Positions 30,813-34,207 of a stretch of DNA of 34,207 bases are shown piece after piece. Location: the NCBI GenBank assembly GCA_946415475.1, contig CAMKSQ010000016.1:1-34207 (forward strand), in the 5' to 3' direction. The position numbers and the translations under genes are program-made. Each line of letters starts with the position of its first letter. Positions within the stretch are counted from its first letter, which is position 1. The notes under the pieces were generated by a model. The model saw only the letters and a program-made list of their open reading frames with translations, ran no database searches and was not told the DNA's origin. Origin of the DNA: an uncultured Bacteroidales bacterium. GTDB taxonomy: Bacteria; Bacteroidota; Bacteroidia; Bacteroidales; UBA932.

Positions 30813-33433
30813 AGCCCCAACTCTTCTTTCATGCCCCGCAGCAGGTCAAAAGCCTGAAGCGGGGTTAAATTGTTAAGGTCTGCAGCCTTGAGGCGGTCCC
30901 GTAAAGACTCCAGGAGAGGGTCGTCCAGCTGGAACATGCTCAGCTGGATGGAGCCGTCCTTTTCCACATGGCCTTCCTTGGTGTTGTGGGGCTTTACGGG
31001 GGTGAGCGCACCGATGGCATCCAGTTTTTCGCTGTTTTCCAGGGCCTTCAGGGTGCGCTCTGCGCTCTCCAGTACAGGCAGCGGCATGCCGGCCATGCGG
31101 GCCACGTGGATACCGAAGCTGTGGGCCGTTCCGCCTTCCCGGAGCTTGCGCAGGAAAATGACCTCCTTCCCCACTTCCTTTACGGCTACGTGGAAGTTCT
31201 TCACACGCGGGAAGAGGCCTTCCAGGTCGTTGAGTTCATGGTAGTGGGTGGCAAAAAGCGTCTTGGCGCCCTTTCCGTATTCGTGGATAAATTCCACAAT
31301 GCCCCGGGCGATGGACATGCCGTCGTAAGTGGAAGTACCGCGGCCAATCTCGTCCAGGAGCACCAGCGAACGGGCGCTCAGGTTGTTCAGAATCATGGCC
31401 GTTTCCAGCATCTCCACCATGAAGGTGGACTCGCCGCGGGAGATGTTGTCCGTGGCGCCCACGCGGGTGAAAATTTTATCGACCCAGCCGATATGGGCCT
31501 CCGTTGCGGGCACAAAGCTGCCGCATTGGGCCATGAGGACGATGAGGGCCGTCTGGCGCAGGAGGGCGCTTTTACCGGCCATGTTGGGGCCCGTGAGGAT
31601 GATGATTTGCTGCTTGTCGCTGTCCAGGAGGACGTCGTTGGGGACGTATTCCTCCCCTGCCGGCATCAGGGTCTCGATCACGGGATGCCGGCCTTCCCGG
31701 ATGTCCAGCACCTTGGAGTCGTTGAGCTCCGGACGACAGTAGTGGTGCTCCAGGGCCTGCTGGGCAAAACCCGCGAGGACATCTACCTTGGCCAGGATGC
31801 GGCTGTTGGTCTGGATATGGGGTATCTGCTGCTGGATTTTGGCGATGAGCTCCGCGTAAAGCCTTGATTCGATGGCGTATATGCGGTCTTCTGCCGTAAG
31901 GATTTTTTCCTCGTACTGCTTGAGCTCTTCGGTGATGTATCGTTCCGCATTCACCAGCGTCTGCTTGCGGATCCACTCCGGCGGCACCTGGTCCCGGTAG
32001 CTGTTGCGCACCTCGATGTAATAGCCAAAAACGTTGTTGTAGGCAATTTTAAGGGACGATATGCCCGTGCGCTCCGCCTCCCTTTGCTGCATTTGCAGGA
32101 GGTAGTCCTTGCCGCCGGCGCTCAGGGCGCGGAGTTCGTCCAGTTCCGGATCGACGCCCGTGCCGATGACTGGGCCTTTTCCAAGCTGGATGGCGGGTTC
32201 CGGGTCCATGACCCGCAGTATTTCCTGCAGGATTTTTTCGCAGTTTTTCAGGCCTTTGAGGAGCTTGGAGAGGGCTTCGCTACCCGCGAGGCGGGTTTTG
32301 ATGGGGTTCATCAGGGCAAGGCCCCGACCCAGCTGCATGAGCTCCCGCGGGTTCACCTTGCCGGTGGCTACACGGCCCAGGATGCGTTCCATGTCGCCCA
32401 GTTTACCCAGGTCGATCTGCGTCTCCTCCAGGACTTCCGGATTTTCCGAGAAATACTGCACACAGTCGTAGCGGGCCTCCAGTTCTTTCCGGTCCAGGAT
32501 GGGCATGGCCAGCCAGGAGCGGAGCATGCGGGCGCCCATGGGGCTGGAGCACTTGTCCAGGGTTTGCACCAGCGACACGCCGTCCACCCCGGAAGCGCTT
32601 TGGAACACCTCCAGGTTGCGGAGGGTGAAACGGTCCATCCACACAAATTTGGCTTCGTCAATGCGGCCGATCGTGCAAATGTTTTTCAGGCCCACGTGCT
32701 GGGTCTGTTCCAGATATACCAGCAAGGCCCCGGCGCTGCAAATGCCCAGCGGATAAGGGTCGATGGCAAAGCCTTTGAGGCTGTCTACCCCGAGCTGCCG
32801 TTTGAGGCGCTCCACGGCGGCATCGTACACAAAGGCCCATTCGTCAATGGAGGTGGTGAAATAGTCCCCCAGGCGCTCCTTGAGGCCTTTTTCGTAGCCG
32901 CGCTGCACTACCAGTTCCTTGGGCTTGAAGGAACCCAGGAGGGTGGCGATGTAGTCCAGATTGCCCTGTGCAATTTGGAACTGGCCGGTGGAGACGTCCA
33001 GGAAGGCGGCGCCGCAGCAGTCCTTTTCCACGGTGAGGCCGCAGAGGAAATTGTTCTCCTTGACCTCCAGCATATTCTCCCCGAAGGAGATGCCGGGCGT
33101 GACGATTTCCGTCACACCGCGTTTGACCAGTTTTTTGGCGAATTTGGGGTCCTCCAGCTGGTCGCAGATGGCCACTTTGAATCCGGCACGAACCAGTTTG
33201 GTGAGGTAGTTTTCCAGCGCATGATGCGGGAAGCCGGCCATGGCAACGGGGCCTTTGTCTCCATTGGACTTTTTGGTCTGCACCAGCCCCAGCACCCGCA
33301 CGGCCGTGACGGCATCGTCCGAGTAGCACTCGTAAAAGTCTCCCACCCTATACAACAGAATAGCCTCCGGGTGTTGTGCCTTCACCTCGAAGTAATGCCG
33401 CAGCATGGGAGTATCTTCCGCTATCTTTGCCAT
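30809..33433 (-). CDS. mutS: DNA mismatch repair protein MutS
   Basis: This 874-residue protein is a full-length MutS, which recognises mismatches and small loops in DNA and recruits MutL. Visible are the mismatch-reading Phe-x-Glu motif in VGDFYECY near residue 32, the connector, lever and clamp regions, and the ATPase: Walker A TGPNMAGKSALLRQ near 615, Walker B SLVLLDEIGRGTSTYDG near 690 and ATHYHEL near 735. Ala in place of the second Gly of GPNMGGKS appears normal for the phylum. A promoter box lies 23 bp upstream. It is the first gene of a three-gene run with the glycosyltransferase and the YfhO-like gene; this grouping has no evident functional link. Confidence 0.97.
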   Translation of the reverse strand: MAKIAEDTPMLRHYFEVKAQHPEAILLYRVGDFYECYSDDAVTAVRVLGLVQTKKSNGDKGPVAMAGFPHHALENYLTKLVRAGFKVAICDQLEDPKFAKKLVKRGVTEIVTPGISFGENMLEVKENNFLCGLTVEKDCCGAAFLDVSTGQFQIAQGNLDYIATLLGSFKPKELVVQRGYEKGLKERLGDYFTTSIDEWAFVYDAAVERLKRQLGVDSLKGFAIDPYPLGICSAGALLVYLEQTQHVGLKNICTIGRIDEAKFVWMDRFTLRNLEVFQSASGVDGVSLVQTLDKCSSPMGARMLRSWLAMPILDRKELEARYDCVQYFSENPEVLEETQIDLGKLGDMERILGRVATGKVNPRELMQLGRGLALMNPIKTRLAGSEALSKLLKGLKNCEKILQEILRVMDPEPAIQLGKGPVIGTGVDPELDELRALSAGGKDYLLQMQQREAERTGISSLKIAYNNVFGYYIEVRNSYRDQVPPEWIRKQTLVNAERYITEELKQYEEKILTAEDRIYAIESRLYAELIAKIQQQIPHIQTNSRILAKVDVLAGFAQQALEHHYCRPELNDSKVLDIREGRHPVIETLMPAGEEYVPNDVLLDSDKQQIIILTGPNMAGKSALLRQTALIVLMAQCGSFVPATEAHIGWVDKIFTRVGATDNISRGESTFMVEMLETAMILNNLSARSLVLLDEIGRGTSTYDGMSIARGIVEFIHEYGKGAKTLFATHYHELNDLEGLFPRVKNFHVAVKEVGKEVIFLRKLREGGTAHSFGIHVARMAGMPLPVLESAERTLKALENSEKLDAIGALTPVKPHNTKEGHVEKDGSIQLSMFQLDDPLLESLRDRLKAADLNNLTPLQAFDLLRGMKEELGL

Positions 33434-33456
33434 TTTGTCCTTGTTACGCCGAATTA

Positions 33457-33464
33457 CAAAGGTA
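33457..33464 (-). promoter_or_regulatory. -7 promoter box for mutS
   Basis: Minus-strand TACCTTTG matches TAnnTTTG and lies 23 bp before the mutS ATG at 33433. Confidence 0.6.
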
Positions 33465-33491
33465 CAAATTTTCCCGAAAACTCCCTATACC

Positions 33492-33608
33492 CTGTCATTC
33501 CTCCCTTCCTCACTTCCTCACTTCCTCACTTCCTCCCTGTCATTCCGGGCGAAGCCGAGGAATCTCCTCCCCGTCACCCCTGTCATTCCGGGCGGTGCCG
33601 AGGAATCT
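33492..33608 (+). repeat. Cluster of TGTCATTC-type repeats with an 8-bp microsatellite
   Basis: Two full units start CTGTCATTCCGGGCG and end CCGAGGAATCT (33537-33565 and 33580-33608). A third, partial unit (CTGTCATTC, 33492-33500) is separated from them by four tandem copies of CTTCCTCA (33505-33536, last base changed). These are the same family as the repeats inside the YfhO-like gene. Confidence 0.85.
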
Positions 33609-33611
33609 CCC

Positions 33612-33668
33612 GCAAAAGGTTGGTCGATCTTTTGTAAAAGGTTGGTTTTTACACAGCCAACCTTTTGC
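33612..33668. repeat. Inverted repeat with GGTTGG/CCAACC arms
   Basis: GCAAAAGGTTGG (33612-33623) and a second AAAAGGTTGG (33636-33645) can each pair with CCAACCTTTTGC (33657-33668), so two alternative hairpins are possible. No T run follows on the plus strand, so this is not an obvious terminator. Confidence 0.7.
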
Positions 33669-33677
33669 ATTGGATAT

Positions 33678-33784
33678 GGGGTAGAAGTACGCCAGAGGCC
33701 TTTTCACTGTCAATGGTTGGCGTCACAAAATCCAACCATTGACAAACAAGCCACCAACCATTGACAACTCTCTCCTTCTACCCC
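33678..33784. repeat. Nested palindromic element, 107 bp
   Basis: The outer arms GGGGTAGAAG (33678-33687) and CTTCTACCCC (33775-33784) enclose TGTCAATGGTTGG (33708-33720), which can pair with either of two copies of CCAACCATTGACA (33732-33744 and 33754-33766). No open reading frame of note is present. Confidence 0.7.
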
Positions 33785-33785
33785 G

Positions 33786-34207
33786 TTAAAGCACCCCCCA
33801 GCCCAAACCCGCTCTGTGCCCAGTCCTTGTGCTTTAACGCCCCTCTGCGCACCTATTAAAGCACGCCACCCCACGCCAGAACCCGCTCTGTGACCGGTTC
33901 CCGTGCTTTAACGCCCCTCTGCGCACCTGCTTAAAGCACAGCACCCCTTACCGGAACCCTCTCTGGGGCACTATGATGTGCTTTAACCACCCTTACGGGA
34001 CCCCATTAAAGCACACCTACCCCTGCCAGAATCCACTCTGGGGCACTATGATGTGCTTTAACAACACTCCCAGGACCCCGTTAAAGCACACCTACCCCTG
34101 CCAGAACCCACTCTGGGGCACCATGCTGTGCTTTAACCACCTTCACGGGCCACCATTAAAGCACACCACCCCCCGCCAGAATCCACTCTGGGGCACTATG
34201 CTGTGCT
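33786..34207. repeat. 75-bp-period palindromic tandem array (six units, cut by window end)
   Basis: Units start with TTAAAGCAC at 33786, 33856, 33931, 34006, 34081 and 34156: one step of 70 bp, then four of exactly 75. Each complete unit is a palindrome of about 56 bp, from TTAAAGCAC to GTGCTTTAA, with a smaller inner inverted repeat (CCAGA...TCTGG), followed by a linker of about 19 bp. Units 3 to 6 are closest to each other and units 1 and 2 most diverged. The sixth is incomplete at the window edge. No coding frame is evident. Confidence 0.9.

Noticed and set aside
30809..33433. MutS Walker A with Ala (GPNMAGKSALLRQ) as a defect
   Set aside because: The Lys and Ser that bind nucleotide are kept, and as far as I recall this variant is usual in Bacteroidota MutS.
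32084..33637. 517-residue plus-strand frame opposite mutS
   Set aside because: Antisense shadow of mutS running into the repeat cluster; no recognisable domain.
33786..34207. CRISPR array
   Set aside because: The regular period is 75 bp, but the repeat part is about 56 bp and palindromic, and the 19-bp linkers are similar to one another rather than unique. No cas genes are present.
33786..34207. Integron attC cassette array (CTTTAAC...GTTAAAG ends)
   Set aside because: The ends do not satisfy the RYYYAAC/GTTRRRY core rules, there are no cassette genes between units and no integrase in the window.

Overview
This window is chromosomal DNA of a member of the Bacteroidota, most likely order Bacteroidales. 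The evidence is the recurring phylum-type -7 promoter box (TAnnTTTG) just upstream of most transcription units, the gene content (a BtuG/BtuB vitamin B12 pair behind a cobalamin riboswitch, an S46 dipeptidyl-peptidase, fimbrillin-like lipoproteins, an EF-G2-type elongation factor paralogue, an NPP-type phosphodiesterase) and the coding style (fairly GC-rich, ATG starts, no obvious Shine-Dalgarno sequences). The family cannot be fixed from the sequence alone; a GC-rich Rikenellaceae-like gut lineage would fit.

Layout. 1-400: AT-rich stretch with no confident gene. 407-2817: two convergent outer-membrane beta-barrel genes. 2887-6848: operon of a phosphodiesterase lipoprotein, a degenerate NagB/PIG-L fusion and a canonical glucosamine-6-phosphate deaminase (nagB). 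7002-10399: B12-riboswitch-controlled btuG-btuB operon (minus strand). 10559-11633: gpx-ohrR peroxide-response unit with a candidate operator. 11888-15555: EF-G2-like factor, CPBP membrane protease, and a divergent ribonuclease HII. 15562-23327: accessory island with a four-gene surface-lipoprotein operon (small peptide, FISUMP-repeat protein, BspA-like protein, ALK-type glycine-rich protein). A divergent gene encodes a membrane-anchored TPR/AraC regulator, and three 21-bp direct repeats lie between the two units. The island is bracketed by duplicated fragments that look like hipA remnants and by an exact 20-bp inverted repeat. 23384-26751: DPP7-type peptidase and Mrp ATPase. 26884-33433: mutS, glycosyltransferase and YfhO-like membrane protein (minus strand). 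33434-34207: dense non-coding repeats, ending in a 75-bp-period palindromic tandem array that runs off the window.

The most striking non-coding signal is a family of five elements, each exactly 109 bp long. They have CGTGAC termini, overall palindromic symmetry and a central hairpin with an invariant 10-bp stem. All are intergenic or just touch a stop codon. Two copies carry reverse-complementary loops and one has a compensatory base pair. A second repeat family (TGTCATTC..GAGGAATCT type) occurs between genes and also in frame inside the YfhO-like gene. The best candidate for an undescribed system is the island 15.56-23.33 kb: a modular adhesin cassette with its own membrane-bound regulator and a three-repeat operator.
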